Shown piece after piece: positions 54,601 to 62,732 of a DNA stretch of 64,000 nt. The stretch spans positions 124,001-188,000 of the forward strand of contig NZ_JACRUI010000005.1 of NCBI RefSeq assembly GCF_014305095.1. Reading direction: 5' to 3'. The position numbers and the translations under genes are program-made. This stretch comes from Flavobacterium kayseriense. Lineage in GTDB: Bacteria > Bacteroidota > Bacteroidia > Flavobacteriales > Flavobacteriaceae. The notes beneath the pieces were generated by a model, which saw only the letters and a list, made by a program, of their open reading frames with translations, made no database searches and was not told the origin of the DNA. Within the stretch, counting starts at the first letter, position 1. Every line of letters starts with the position of its first letter.

Positions 54601-56139
54601 CGAAATAGAATCTTTAACAAATTTTAATTTACTCAAATTAGCATAGGCTACTTTGATGTGAAAATCATAACTATTTTCTTTTTTACTCAAATCAATCAAA
54701 CCATCAAAGTCCATAATTAAGTTTGGATCATTGACGGATATTTTTCCGGTGTAATTTGGCACTTTAAAATACCCATCGACCACAACGTTATTGTAAGTAT
54801 AATTACTGTACTCGATTTTAGTTACATCTCCTTTTATCCCCGTGTTTAGGTATTTTTCAGTAAATCCTTTTCCGTCGACATCTATATTCATTGAAATCTC
54901 TCCTAAATCTTTTCGATCTAAAAAAGTACCCAAATTAAATTTATCTAAAACTACATTTCCTGAATAAGATGCTTTATCAATAAAATCGATATTATCCATA
55001 GAAAATATAGATTCTAACTTTCCAATCTCAGACTTCATCACTATACCAGCTGCAAGAGATTTCGCAGTTAGTTTTGCCGTACCTATCACATCAATAACAC
55101 CTAATCGTTTCACCTCTATAGGTAAGCGTTTGCCTAAAACATTGGGTAGCACGGATACTAAATTATCATAACTAGTATGAAGATTGGTTAAATCAGCATC
55201 CATAGAGAATTTTTGACTTGCGTTACCCAAAATATTTTTAAACCTAATATTTCCAATAATCTGGGTATTTTTTGAATCTTGAAAATTTAACTTTGAGAAA
55301 TTTAAGTTGTTTAAAGGACCGTTAATTTCAGAATTAATAGTAAAGAAGATATTTTTCCCTAACTCATTATAAAAATATCTTATATCATTAGAAGCAATTA
55401 AAGAAGGATATAATTTAACATCAAACTGCACCTTATCTGTAAACTTAGCAAAATCTTCTATTTTATAATTTAGAGAAACATCTGCTTTAATTTTTGATTC
55501 CTTAGTCTCGATGAATAGTTCATCTAGCCTAATACTCTTTTTAGTATAACTGAACTTTGAGCTTAAATTTGCAACATACAAACCTCTTGAATCCAAAAAA
55601 GACATTTTATTAATAGAAGTACTTACATCGGGGCCATAAAGTAAGAAATCTGTAATTGACGCATTCAATCTCTTAAAATCTACTTGAACAGGATATTGTT
55701 TATTTTCATCGGTTAAGATAAAATGACCATCCTTAATGACAGCCTTATTCGCTTTCATTAGAAAATGTTTATTCGGATCAGTAGGCTTATCAGAATCAAA
55801 AGCCTTTATAAAAACATCTAAATTAGTCTTATCCTCATTTTTATAAGTTTTGAGATTAAAAAATAAACCCTCTAGTTTAATATCTTCAAAAATCAAATCA
55901 CCATCTAATATTTTTTTCCCTTCGAGAATATTGGTGTTGACTATTTTTGAAAAAATAAGAGTGTCTTTGTGATGATCTAGTATTGCAACGTCTTTAAACT
56001 TTACTCCGCCAAAAACAGAAATACGGACGCCACCAATACTAATATTCGTTCCAAAATCTTTATTAATACTATTAGTAAAATAGCGCGCTACTTTAGTTTG
56101 TACATAAGGTAACGACAGCGCTATTGCTAACACTAACAA
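51700..56139 (-). CDS. tamB: Translocation and assembly module protein TamB
   Basis: A 1479-residue (or longer) protein of the AsmA/TamB superfamily that spans the periplasm and moves phospholipids or outer-membrane proteins. The N-terminus LVLAIALSLPYVQTKVARYF is part of a membrane anchor; the centre is a very long beta-rich repeat body, and the C-terminal TamB domain shows DWKLDLSIASKRLVALDTQD and GGLIDKKFDVKKGGQISWEG. The usual anchor continues upstream in frame to about 56193 without ATG, GTG or TTG; the first in-frame TTG is at 56139 and cuts the helix in half. The true start is therefore uncertain. It is divergent from tsaD. Confidence 0.85.
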   Translation of the reverse strand: MLVLAIALSLPYVQTKVARYFTNSINKDFGTNISIGGVRISVFGGVKFKDVAILDHHKDTLIFSKIVNTNILEGKKILDGDLIFEDIKLEGLFFNLKTYKNEDKTNLDVFIKAFDSDKPTDPNKHFLMKANKAVIKDGHFILTDENKQYPVQVDFKRLNASITDFLLYGPDVSTSINKMSFLDSRGLYVANLSSKFSYTKKSIRLDELFIETKESKIKADVSLNYKIEDFAKFTDKVQFDVKLYPSLIASNDIRYFYNELGKNIFFTINSEINGPLNNLNFSKLNFQDSKNTQIIGNIRFKNILGNASQKFSMDADLTNLHTSYDNLVSVLPNVLGKRLPIEVKRLGVIDVIGTAKLTAKSLAAGIVMKSEIGKLESIFSMDNIDFIDKASYSGNVVLDKFNLGTFLDRKDLGEISMNIDVDGKGFTEKYLNTGIKGDVTKIEYSNYTYNNVVVDGYFKVPNYTGKISVNDPNLIMDFDGLIDLSKKENSYDFHIKVAYANLSKLKFVKDSISNFKGDVIVQVSGNTIDNLQGNVYIKETIYQNTKDTYSFDDFNINSTFDVDRVRTITVNSPDIVEGQIIGKYQFNQLGNLVRNSLGSLYTNFKPDAVSKGQFLKFNLTVYSKIIEIFYPEIAIGTNTVVKGNINSDIKEFKLNFNSPKISAADNIFDNIRIAVDNTNPLYNAYIELDSIKTKYYKIRDFSLINVTMNDTLFFRSEFKGGPKGEDYFNLNLYHTINKDNNNVVGISKSDLKFKDNLWYLNEEDSQDNKIVFDKSFKNFNLDALILSHEGQAISLKGKIKDRINKDLQLSFKDVDLFKITPENNQFVFGGNLNGAINFKQNDNVYKPTASLKIDGLNINKTDLGLLNFDIEGNQSLDRFTINSYLENGNVESFNVNGNFDIVNKQTILDLKVKLSQFDLGVLSSLGAGVLSNIRGFISGNAIVKGNVNKPTINGRLFADKAGLTIPYLNVDYELSDRSVIDLVDEKFLFRNNTLTDSKFKTRGLLNGVIEHNNFADWKLDLSIASKRLVALDTQDSEDAAYYGTAFINGSATIVGPTNNLFIKVAAESEKGTEIKIPINYAESVSENSFIHFLSPKEKYNIKMGIVEDTRRYKGLELEFDLDITPDAEVEVILDRNSGHGMKGKGYGSLLFKINTLGKFNMWGDFQAYEGTYNFKYGGLIDKKFDVKKGGQISWEGNPMRAQLNLQAVYKTTANPAVLLDNSSFNRKVPVEVVIGIQGDLASPEPDFNIEFPTVSSVLKSEIQYKLNDRDARQTQALYLLSSGGFLSQEGVNQSDFSGSLFETASSLLGGIIKSDNDKFKVGLNYISADRRIGKETDGRVVATISSQINERITINGKVGVPFGGINESAIVGDVEFQYRVNTDGTLNLRLFNRENDINYIGQGIGYTQGVGMTYEVDFDTFAELVNRIFKKYKLGKADTNSDIFQDSNLAPEFINFSNNKKPKTEQPTKNKEALIPEED

Positions 56140-56343
56140 AAGTACTATTAGCCCAAGAAAAACCCTAAGGATTATGTTTGTGATTTTTTTGATACCTAAA
56201 TTATATTATGATTTTCCTATAAATAATATTTTGCCCCAGGAAAGAGCAGCACCTTTGATAAAAATTCTTTAATTTTGGCTGCGCCGTAAAAGTAAAAAAA
56301 ATAAAATCGGTCTGTAAATATAATTCAAAATTTGTGCCTTTTT

Positions 56344-57366
56344 ATGCAAAATTCCGACGTTTTTATTCTTGCTATCGAAAGTTCCTGTGACGACACAGCT
56401 GCTGCCGTTTTACATAACGATAAAGTGCTATCAAATGTTGTGGCAAATCAACTCATACATACGCAGTATGGTGGCGTAGTTCCAGAATTAGCTTCTCGAG
56501 CGCATCAGTTAAATATTGTTCCGGTGATCGATGCCGCTTTACAAAAAGCAGGAATTAAAAAAGAGCAACTAAGTGCTATAGCCTTTACACAAGGCCCTGG
56601 GTTAATGGGTTCCTTGTTAGTAGGTAGTTCGTTTGCTAAGTCAATGGCGATAGCGCTGGGAATCCCCTTAATTGCTGTTAATCATATGCACGCGCATATT
56701 TTAGCTCATTTTATTGATGAGGAAGGGTTTGAAAAGCCGCAATTTCCTTTTTTAGCATTGACTATTAGCGGTGGACACACACAAATTGTAAAAGTCAATC
56801 ACTTTTTTGACATGACCATTATTGGCGAAACAACTGATGATGCTGTAGGTGAAGCTTTTGACAAAAGTGCTAAAATCCTTGGACTGCCTTATCCTGGAGG
56901 ACCGTTAGTAGACAAGCATGCTCAACTGGGTAATCCTAAAGCCTTCGCTTTTACCAAACCAAAAGTAGCAGGACTAGATTTTAGTTTTTCAGGATTAAAA
57001 ACTGCGATCTTGTACTTTATTCAAAAAAAGAAGATAGAGAATCCAAATTTTATTGATGAAAATATTGATGATATTTGCGCATCAATACAGCATACAATAA
57101 TTGAAATCTTGATGGATAAGTTAAAACTAGCCGTCAAAGAAACAGGCATAACTCAAATCGCAATTGGAGGTGGTGTTTCTGCCAACTCCGGAATTAGAAA
57201 AACATTAAAAGAAGCAGAACAAAAATACCAGTGGAAAACATTTGTTCCCAAATTTGAATATACCACAGATAATGCTGCAATGATTGGAATTGTAGGTTAT
57301 CAAAAGTTTTTATCCCAAAATTTTGAAACAGCTGCGGTTGTTTCTAAAGCAAGAATACAATTTTAA
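56344..57366 (+). CDS. tsaD: tRNA N6-adenosine threonylcarbamoyltransferase
   Basis: The catalytic subunit that puts threonylcarbamoyl on A37 of ANN-decoding tRNAs, working with TsaB and TsaE. Seen: AIESSCDDTAAAVL, the phosphate/ATP loop, GVVPELASRAH, the metal-binding HMHAHILAHF (the HxxxH pair), GGHTQIVKV, DDAVGEAFDKSAKILG and GGGVSANSGIRK. The length of 340 residues is normal. The ATG at 56344 (MQNSDVFIL) is preferred to the GTG at 56332. It starts a four-base-spaced operon with rsmE. Confidence 0.95.
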   Translation: MQNSDVFILAIESSCDDTAAAVLHNDKVLSNVVANQLIHTQYGGVVPELASRAHQLNIVPVIDAALQKAGIKKEQLSAIAFTQGPGLMGSLLVGSSFAKSMAIALGIPLIAVNHMHAHILAHFIDEEGFEKPQFPFLALTISGGHTQIVKVNHFFDMTIIGETTDDAVGEAFDKSAKILGLPYPGGPLVDKHAQLGNPKAFAFTKPKVAGLDFSFSGLKTAILYFIQKKKIENPNFIDENIDDICASIQHTIIEILMDKLKLAVKETGITQIAIGGGVSANSGIRKTLKEAEQKYQWKTFVPKFEYTTDNAAMIGIVGYQKFLSQNFETAAVVSKARIQF

Positions 57367-57369
57367 ATT

Positions 57370-58077
57370 ATGCAACTATTTTACAATCCTAATATTACAG
57401 AACAAACAGAATCTTTCTTTTTCGATAAGGAAGAAAGTAAACATATCATAAAAGTACTGCGAAAAAAAGACAGTGACATTCTATTCGTTACGAACGGCGA
57501 TGGTTTATTATTTGAAACTGAAATTACATTGGCGTCAGATAATAAATGTACGGTGAAAATAATTTCAGTAGAGAAAAAAGCACCATCAAAATACCGTTTA
57601 CATCTTGCTGTTGCTCCTACTAAAATGAATGACCGATACGAATGGTTCCTTGAAAAAGCAACCGAGATTGGTATTCACGAAATCACACCTATTATTTGTG
57701 ATAGATCAGAAAGGAAAGTAATCAACAAAGATCGTTTTGATAAAATTGTATTATCTGCAATGAAACAGTCTAACGAATGTTACTTGCCAAAATTAAATGA
57801 AGCTATTTCACTCAAAGAATTTCTTCAACAGAAAACTGAAGGCATACATTTGATTGCACATTGCGAAGAGACGGACAAAAAATCTTTAAAATCAGTTATA
57901 CAAAAAAATCAAAATACCACAATATTGATTGGTCCTGAAGGTGATTTTTCTGAAAAAGAAATTAAGATAGCACTAGACCATAGTTATATCCCAGTTACTT
58001 TGGGTAACACAAGGTTACGAACAGAGACTGCAGCAATAGTAGCTAGTCACAGCGTTGCATTTGTTAACGAAGACTAA
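57370..58077 (+). CDS. rsmE: 16S rRNA (uracil-1498-N3)-methyltransferase
   Basis: A SPOUT-class methyltransferase for U1498 of 16S rRNA. Seen: VAPTKMNDRYEWFLEKATE and GIHEITPIICDRSERK, then the knot motif IGPEGDFSEKEIK and VTLGNTRLRTETAAIV with the AdoMet pocket. The N-terminal PUA-like strand starts MQLFYNPNIT. At 235 residues the length is normal. It starts three bases after the tsaD stop, so the genes are translationally close. Confidence 0.93.
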   Translation: MQLFYNPNITEQTESFFFDKEESKHIIKVLRKKDSDILFVTNGDGLLFETEITLASDNKCTVKIISVEKKAPSKYRLHLAVAPTKMNDRYEWFLEKATEIGIHEITPIICDRSERKVINKDRFDKIVLSAMKQSNECYLPKLNEAISLKEFLQQKTEGIHLIAHCEETDKKSLKSVIQKNQNTTILIGPEGDFSEKEIKIALDHSYIPVTLGNTRLRTETAAIVASHSVAFVNED

Positions 58078-58095
58078 ACCGGAAAGCATTACATT

Positions 58096-58737
58096 ATGAA
58101 ATTAAAATATATTTTACTCTCTTTTTTGATCAGCTTATCATCATTCGCACAAGAAATTGCTTTAGTAAAGTATGGCGGCGGTGGGGATTGGTATGCTAAC
58201 CCCACAGCTTTACCCAATTTAATTCAATTTTGTAACACAAACATAAACACGAAATTAAACCCAAAACCAGCAACTGTTGAGCCAAGCAGCCCCTCTTTGC
58301 TGTCCTATCCATTCATCCATATGACGGGACATGGTAATGTTGTTTTTAACGAATCAGATGTTAGTAATTTAAAAAACTACTTACAATCAGGCGGTTTTTT
58401 GCATATTGACGACAATTATGGAATGGACCAATATATTCGAAAAGAAATTAAAAAATTATTTCCTAAAAACGATCTAGTAGAAATCCCATCAAGTCATCCC
58501 ATTTTTCAAAAACCTTATTATTTCTCTTCAGGATTACCTAAAATTCATGAGCACGAAGGAAAACGCCCTCAAGCTTTAGGCATATTTGTTGCAAATAGAT
58601 TAGTGTTACTTTATACCTTTGAATGTGACTTGGGCGATGGTTGGGAAAGTCCTGAAGTACATAATGATCCGACGATAGTGCGAGAAAAAGCATTAAAAAT
58701 GGGCGCTAACATAATTTATTATATTTTTAATAATTAA
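58096..58737 (+). CDS. DUF4159 secreted protein
   Basis: A signal peptide (MKLKYILLSFLISLSSFA) precedes a 195-residue DUF4159 domain: IALVKYGGGGDWYANPTALP, FIHMTGHGNVVFNESDVSNL, SGGFLHIDDNYGMDQYIRKE and YTFECDLGDGWESPEVHND. These are the conserved strands and the Asp-rich turn of this Bacteroidetes/Planctomycetes family. No activity is known. It lies 18 bases after rsmE and is probably in the same operon. Confidence 0.82.
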   Translation: MKLKYILLSFLISLSSFAQEIALVKYGGGGDWYANPTALPNLIQFCNTNINTKLNPKPATVEPSSPSLLSYPFIHMTGHGNVVFNESDVSNLKNYLQSGGFLHIDDNYGMDQYIRKEIKKLFPKNDLVEIPSSHPIFQKPYYFSSGLPKIHEHEGKRPQALGIFVANRLVLLYTFECDLGDGWESPEVHNDPTIVREKALKMGANIIYYIFNN

Positions 58738-59115
58738 TCCTTACCCTTCCTAAGTATTTATTTGTAGAAACAGCTTCTACTTTACATTAGTATTTGGGAA
58801 ATAATAGTGAGACTTTATTAATTTTAAACGACAACCAATACCCTCTAGTACTTTTACTCATTTACCTAATATAAAGCACACTTTACAGCTTTACTATTTT
58901 AGATTACACACTGAAAGAAATTTTAGGGATGTATGAATATTCTTTAAAGACCTAATCATCTATTTTTCGAATCCTTTCCAATAGCCCGCATCTACAGCCA
59001 TCTTAAACTTTTGTTAAAAATAATTTCACTATTTTTTTTGATTTTCTTCTAATTGTTATATTATTACGAAACTATTAACCCAAATTGTATTTTTATAACT
59101 AACCCCAAAGAAATT
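58738..59115. other. Upstream region of the first M43 protease gene
   Basis: No gene is seen. The last 90 bases before the ATG resemble those before the second M43 gene (60518-60606): both share a TTGTTATAT-ATT core and end in ACTAACCCCAAA or ACAAACCCCAAA, then AATT before the ATG. This marks a duplicated promoter and leader. Confidence 0.4.
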
Positions 59116-60078
59116 ATGAAAAAGATTATTTTATCCGCATTTGCGCTAATGCTATTTTATTCTTGTCAGAATGATAGTAGTGATGCTACTGAAATAGCAA
59201 CAGCAAGTACAGCAAAAACAGTAGCTAAAAGAGCATGTGCTTCCGATGAGGTGCTAAAAACACAGCTTGCTGAAGACCCAACTTTAGCAACAAGAATGAA
59301 CCAAATAGAGAACTTCACTAAAAACGCTATGTTAACAGGTCGTATCGTGAATGGTAAAATTCAGATTCCAGTAATAGTTAATGTACTATATAGAACGGCC
59401 GCTGAAAATATTTCTGATGCACAGATACAATCTCAAATTGATATTTTAAACGAAGATTTTAATGCTCAAAATGCAGATTTCGCAAGTGTTCCAGAATTGT
59501 TTTCAGGCATAAAAGCTAACGTGGGAATTTCATTTGTCTTAGAAGGCATCAATAGGAAAGCCACAAATAAAACATCATGGGGAACTAGAGACGTGATGAA
59601 AAACTCTAAAAGAGGTGGACTTGACCCTACTTCTCCAACTACAAAGCTAAATTTGTGGGCTTGTACCATTGGAGGTGGAATTCTTGGATACGCACAATTT
59701 CCTGGCGGAAGCTCGTCTACAGATGGAGTTGTAATCGACTCTCAGTATTTTGGAGCATCAGGAACTGCAAATTTTCCGTACAACCTTGGGAGAACAGGAA
59801 CTCACGAAGTAGGTCACTGGATGAATCTACGTCACATTTGGGGCGATGCTAATTGCGGAAGCGATTTAGTTACTGACACGCCAAGTCATAATGGAGCTAA
59901 TTATGGTGTACCAGCATATCCTCATTACAGTACATGTACAGGAAACCCCGTAGAGATGACAATGAACTATATGGATTACACAGACGACAGAGGAATGTAC
60001 ATGTTCTCAGAAGGGCAAAAAAGTAGAATGGCTGCTATTTTCCTATCAGGTGGATCTAGAGCTAGTTTCCGTTTATAA
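59116..60078 (+). CDS. M43-family (pappalysin-like) zinc metalloprotease lipoprotein, copy 1
   Basis: MKKIILSAFALMLFYSC gives a lipobox with Cys17. After a variable Ser/Thr/Ala-rich stretch (residues 20-38) comes RACASDEVL, then IQIPVIVNVLYRT. The active site is GTHEVGHWMNLRHIWGD with zinc ligands H230, H234 and H240 and catalytic E231; the Met-turn is MTMNYMDYTDD. Three Cys residues after the active site fit the M43 disulphide pattern. Members include gelatinase-like and ulilysin-type enzymes that clip secreted proteins. The ATG at 59116 is chosen; upstream in-frame starts lie in the leader. A near-copy follows. Confidence 0.9.
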   Translation: MKKIILSAFALMLFYSCQNDSSDATEIATASTAKTVAKRACASDEVLKTQLAEDPTLATRMNQIENFTKNAMLTGRIVNGKIQIPVIVNVLYRTAAENISDAQIQSQIDILNEDFNAQNADFASVPELFSGIKANVGISFVLEGINRKATNKTSWGTRDVMKNSKRGGLDPTSPTTKLNLWACTIGGGILGYAQFPGGSSSTDGVVIDSQYFGASGTANFPYNLGRTGTHEVGHWMNLRHIWGDANCGSDLVTDTPSHNGANYGVPAYPHYSTCTGNPVEMTMNYMDYTDDRGMYMFSEGQKSRMAAIFLSGGSRASFRL

Positions 60079-60100
60079 AACCTATCTTCATAAAGAATCA

Positions 60101-60128
60101 AAACTCGCTAATAATAGCGAGTTTTTTT
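60101..60128 (+). terminator. Terminator after M43 copy 1
   Basis: AAACTCGCTA (60101-60110) pairs with TAGCGAGTTT (60115-60124) around ATAA, followed by more Ts. The same stem sequence is repeated after copy 2. Confidence 0.92.
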
Positions 60129-60606
60129 ATGGCATCTTATCACATTACATATTTTTTAGATGCACTACTATTATTAGAAGCTACAAATTCATATCTAAAT
60201 CTATCATCGTATCGATATTAAAAAGGTAAAGAAAAAAAATCCTCAACGGTAGTATAACAAAAATTAAAACCGCAAAATGTAAACAATATAATAAATATTG
60301 AATTCTCTACCCTCAATAGATTAGTAGATATAAAGTGAGCAATAGTCATCATACCGCCCAATAGCACTCGTTATTTTATACTAACAAGCACACAGAAACA
60401 ATGACATTCTTACATTACAACCTGTAAGAATTTATCTAAAAATAAAAATAAATTAAAGATATAATATCACGCAGAGCGCGCAATAACTCACGTCTTAAAA
60501 AACTGTTAAAAAAATTTAAAAAAAATTTCTTGATTTAAAACTATTGTTATATAATTGTGCTTTTATTACAAAAAATACCAATTTATTAACAAACCCCAAA
60601 TTAATT
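60129..60606. other. Gap between the two M43 genes
   Basis: No gene is seen. ATTCTTACA (60406-60414) and TGTAAGAAT (60423-60431) form a perfect 9-bp inverted repeat with an 8-base spacer, without a T run. The last 90 bases repeat the leader of copy 1. The rest is A+T-rich and unassigned. Confidence 0.4.
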
Positions 60607-61557
60607 ATGAAAAAAATTCTTTTAACTGCAATTGTAGCAATGGCTATTTTCTCATGTCAGAGTGACAACAGTGAGACCGCAGATGTATCAGCGACATTGG
60701 TTGCAAAAAGAGCATGTGCATCAGACGATGTACTTAAATCAAAAATGGCAGCTGACCCTACTTTAGCTATCAGAATGAATCAAATCGAAGATTTTACTCA
60801 GCAAGCTCTCTTAAGTGGCAGAATTGTAAATGGTAAGATCCAGATTCCAGTAATCGTAAATGTGTTATACAGAACCACATCAGAAAATATTTCTACTGCG
60901 CAAATCCAATCTCAAATCGATATTTTGAATGAAGATTTTAATGCTCAAAATTCTGATTTTAATTCTGTACCAGCATTATTCTCAGGAGTAAAAGCAAACG
61001 TAGGCATCAGTTTTGTACTAGAGGCTATTTACAGAAAAGCAACTACAAAAACATCATGGGGAACATCCGATGCTATGAAGAGTACTGCCACTGGAGGAAT
61101 AAATGCAACGTCACCAACATCTAAAATGAACTTATGGGTTTGTACAATTGGTGGTGGAATTTTAGGATATGCCCAATTTCCTGGAGGGGCATCATCAACT
61201 GATGGTGTGGCTATTGACTCAAAATACATTGGAGACACAGGAACTGCCGTTTATCCTTATAACTTAGGAAGAACAGCAACTCATGAAGTAGGTCACTGGA
61301 TGAACCTACGTCACATTTGGGGAGATGCTAATTGCGGTAGTGATTTAGTAAGTGATACACCTACTCACAATACATCAAACTACGGCGTACCTGCATACCC
61401 GCATTACAGCACTTGCTCTGGTAATCAAGTAGAGATGACAATGAACTACATGGATTATACAGATGATAGAGGAATGTACATGTTTTCAAATGGACAAAAA
61501 AGCAGAATGGCAGCTATCTTCTTATCAGGTGGTTCAAGAGCTGGCTTCCGTTTATAA
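60607..61557 (+). CDS. M43-family zinc metalloprotease lipoprotein, copy 2
   Basis: Most of the protein repeats copy 1 almost word for word, with the same lipobox (Cys17), RACASDDVL, VPVIVNVLYRT-type strand and ATHEVGHWMNLRHIWGD active site (H226, E227, H230, H236), Met-turn and C-terminal GGSRAGFRL. The N-terminal linker is four residues shorter. Differences cluster in the linker and in a loop at about 160-170. Both copies look intact, so either may be active. It has its own terminator identical in core to that of copy 1. Confidence 0.9.
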   Translation: MKKILLTAIVAMAIFSCQSDNSETADVSATLVAKRACASDDVLKSKMAADPTLAIRMNQIEDFTQQALLSGRIVNGKIQIPVIVNVLYRTTSENISTAQIQSQIDILNEDFNAQNSDFNSVPALFSGVKANVGISFVLEAIYRKATTKTSWGTSDAMKSTATGGINATSPTSKMNLWVCTIGGGILGYAQFPGGASSTDGVAIDSKYIGDTGTAVYPYNLGRTATHEVGHWMNLRHIWGDANCGSDLVSDTPTHNTSNYGVPAYPHYSTCSGNQVEMTMNYMDYTDDRGMYMFSNGQKSRMAAIFLSGGSRAGFRL

Positions 61558-61581
61558 AAAAGAAACTCGTTTTATCAAATT

Positions 61582-61613
61582 AAAAACTCGCTAGTAAATA
61601 GCGAGTTTTTTTT
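61582..61613 (+). terminator. Terminator after M43 copy 2
   Basis: AAAAACTCGCTA (61582-61593) pairs with TAGCGAGTTTTT (61599-61610) around GTAAA, followed by more Ts. The stem repeats that at 60101-60124. Confidence 0.92.
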
Positions 61614-61638
61614 ATCTTTATCCTCTAAAAAATAATTA

Positions 61639-62730
61639 ATGGTTACATCTAAGATTATATCAAACGGAATTTTACGAGCTTTACTTGTTATAACTTGTTG
61701 TGCATTAATACTATTATTTTTCTATAAAATTCAATCAGTATTAATTTACCTTGTAATTTCATTAATACTCACCCTTATAGGTAACCCTATTTTAGATTTT
61801 TTAAAAAAGCGCCTCAAATTCAACCATACAGCTGCAACGGTAACAACATTATTACTTTTTGTATTTATTATTTTTGGTTTCATTATGATGTTTGTACCGC
61901 TCATTCTTTCACAAGGTGAAAATTTATCACTATTGAATACCAAATCAATAGAAAAAGATATAACTCAATTAACTGATCAGATTACTCTATTTTTAGATGG
62001 ACATCAGTTGGACTCAGCTCAAATTTTAAAGGAGGCAGATATTACGTCTAAAATAAATTTTAATTTCATCCCCAACTTTTTAAACACAATACTTAATACG
62101 GTTAGTATTTTAGGTGTGGCATTAGGATCCATTCTTTTTATCACTTTCTTTTTTTTGAAAGATAGATTAATGTTTGTCGTGGGTTTCAAAAAATTAATTC
62201 CTGACAGTCATGAAGACCAAATATTGAATTCATTAGATAAAATAAATCATTTATTGTCTCGTTATTTCATCGGCCTACTGCTGCAGTTATTCATCGTTTT
62301 TATATTATATCTAATTGTTTTACTGATTTTTGGCGTAGAGAATGCACTTGTTATTGGCTTTTTGTGCGCCGTGCTTAACATCATACCCTATATTGGCCCT
62401 TTGATTGCCTCAGTATTAGCAGCAGTATTAACAATGCTTAGCAATTTAGGTAGTGATTTTCAATCGGAGATTTTACCAACTACTATTTATGTTCTAATTG
62501 GCTTTTGGTTAGTTCAAATCATCGATAACAATTTTTCACAACCCATTATATTTTCAAAAAGTGTTAGCTCACATCCCTTAGAAATTTTCCTAATAATATT
62601 AATAGCAGGATTCCTTTTTGGAATACTTGGAATGGTTGTAGCAGTTCCACTTTATACCATTATAAAGGTGGTGGCAAAAGAATTTTTTCCAGAAAATCAG
62701 CTTATAAAACTACTTACTAAAGATATTTAA
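61639..62730 (+). CDS. AI-2E family (PerM-like) membrane protein
   Basis: A 363-residue inner-membrane protein with about seven helices: LRALLVITCCALILLFFYKI, SVLIYLVISLILTLIGNPIL, FVFIIFGFIMMFVPLIL, a periplasmic/cytosolic segment with KDRLMFVVGFKKLIPDS, then AVLNIIPYIGPLIASVLAAV and the C-terminal GFLFGILGMVVAVPLYTIIK, which is the family signature. Members export AI-2, sodium or other small solutes; the substrate is not settled here. It ends two bases before the next gene. Confidence 0.88.
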   Translation: MVTSKIISNGILRALLVITCCALILLFFYKIQSVLIYLVISLILTLIGNPILDFLKKRLKFNHTAATVTTLLLFVFIIFGFIMMFVPLILSQGENLSLLNTKSIEKDITQLTDQITLFLDGHQLDSAQILKEADITSKINFNFIPNFLNTILNTVSILGVALGSILFITFFFLKDRLMFVVGFKKLIPDSHEDQILNSLDKINHLLSRYFIGLLLQLFIVFILYLIVLLIFGVENALVIGFLCAVLNIIPYIGPLIASVLAAVLTMLSNLGSDFQSEILPTTIYVLIGFWLVQIIDNNFSQPIIFSKSVSSHPLEIFLIILIAGFLFGILGMVVAVPLYTIIKVVAKEFFPENQLIKLLTKDI

Positions 62731-62732
62731 TT

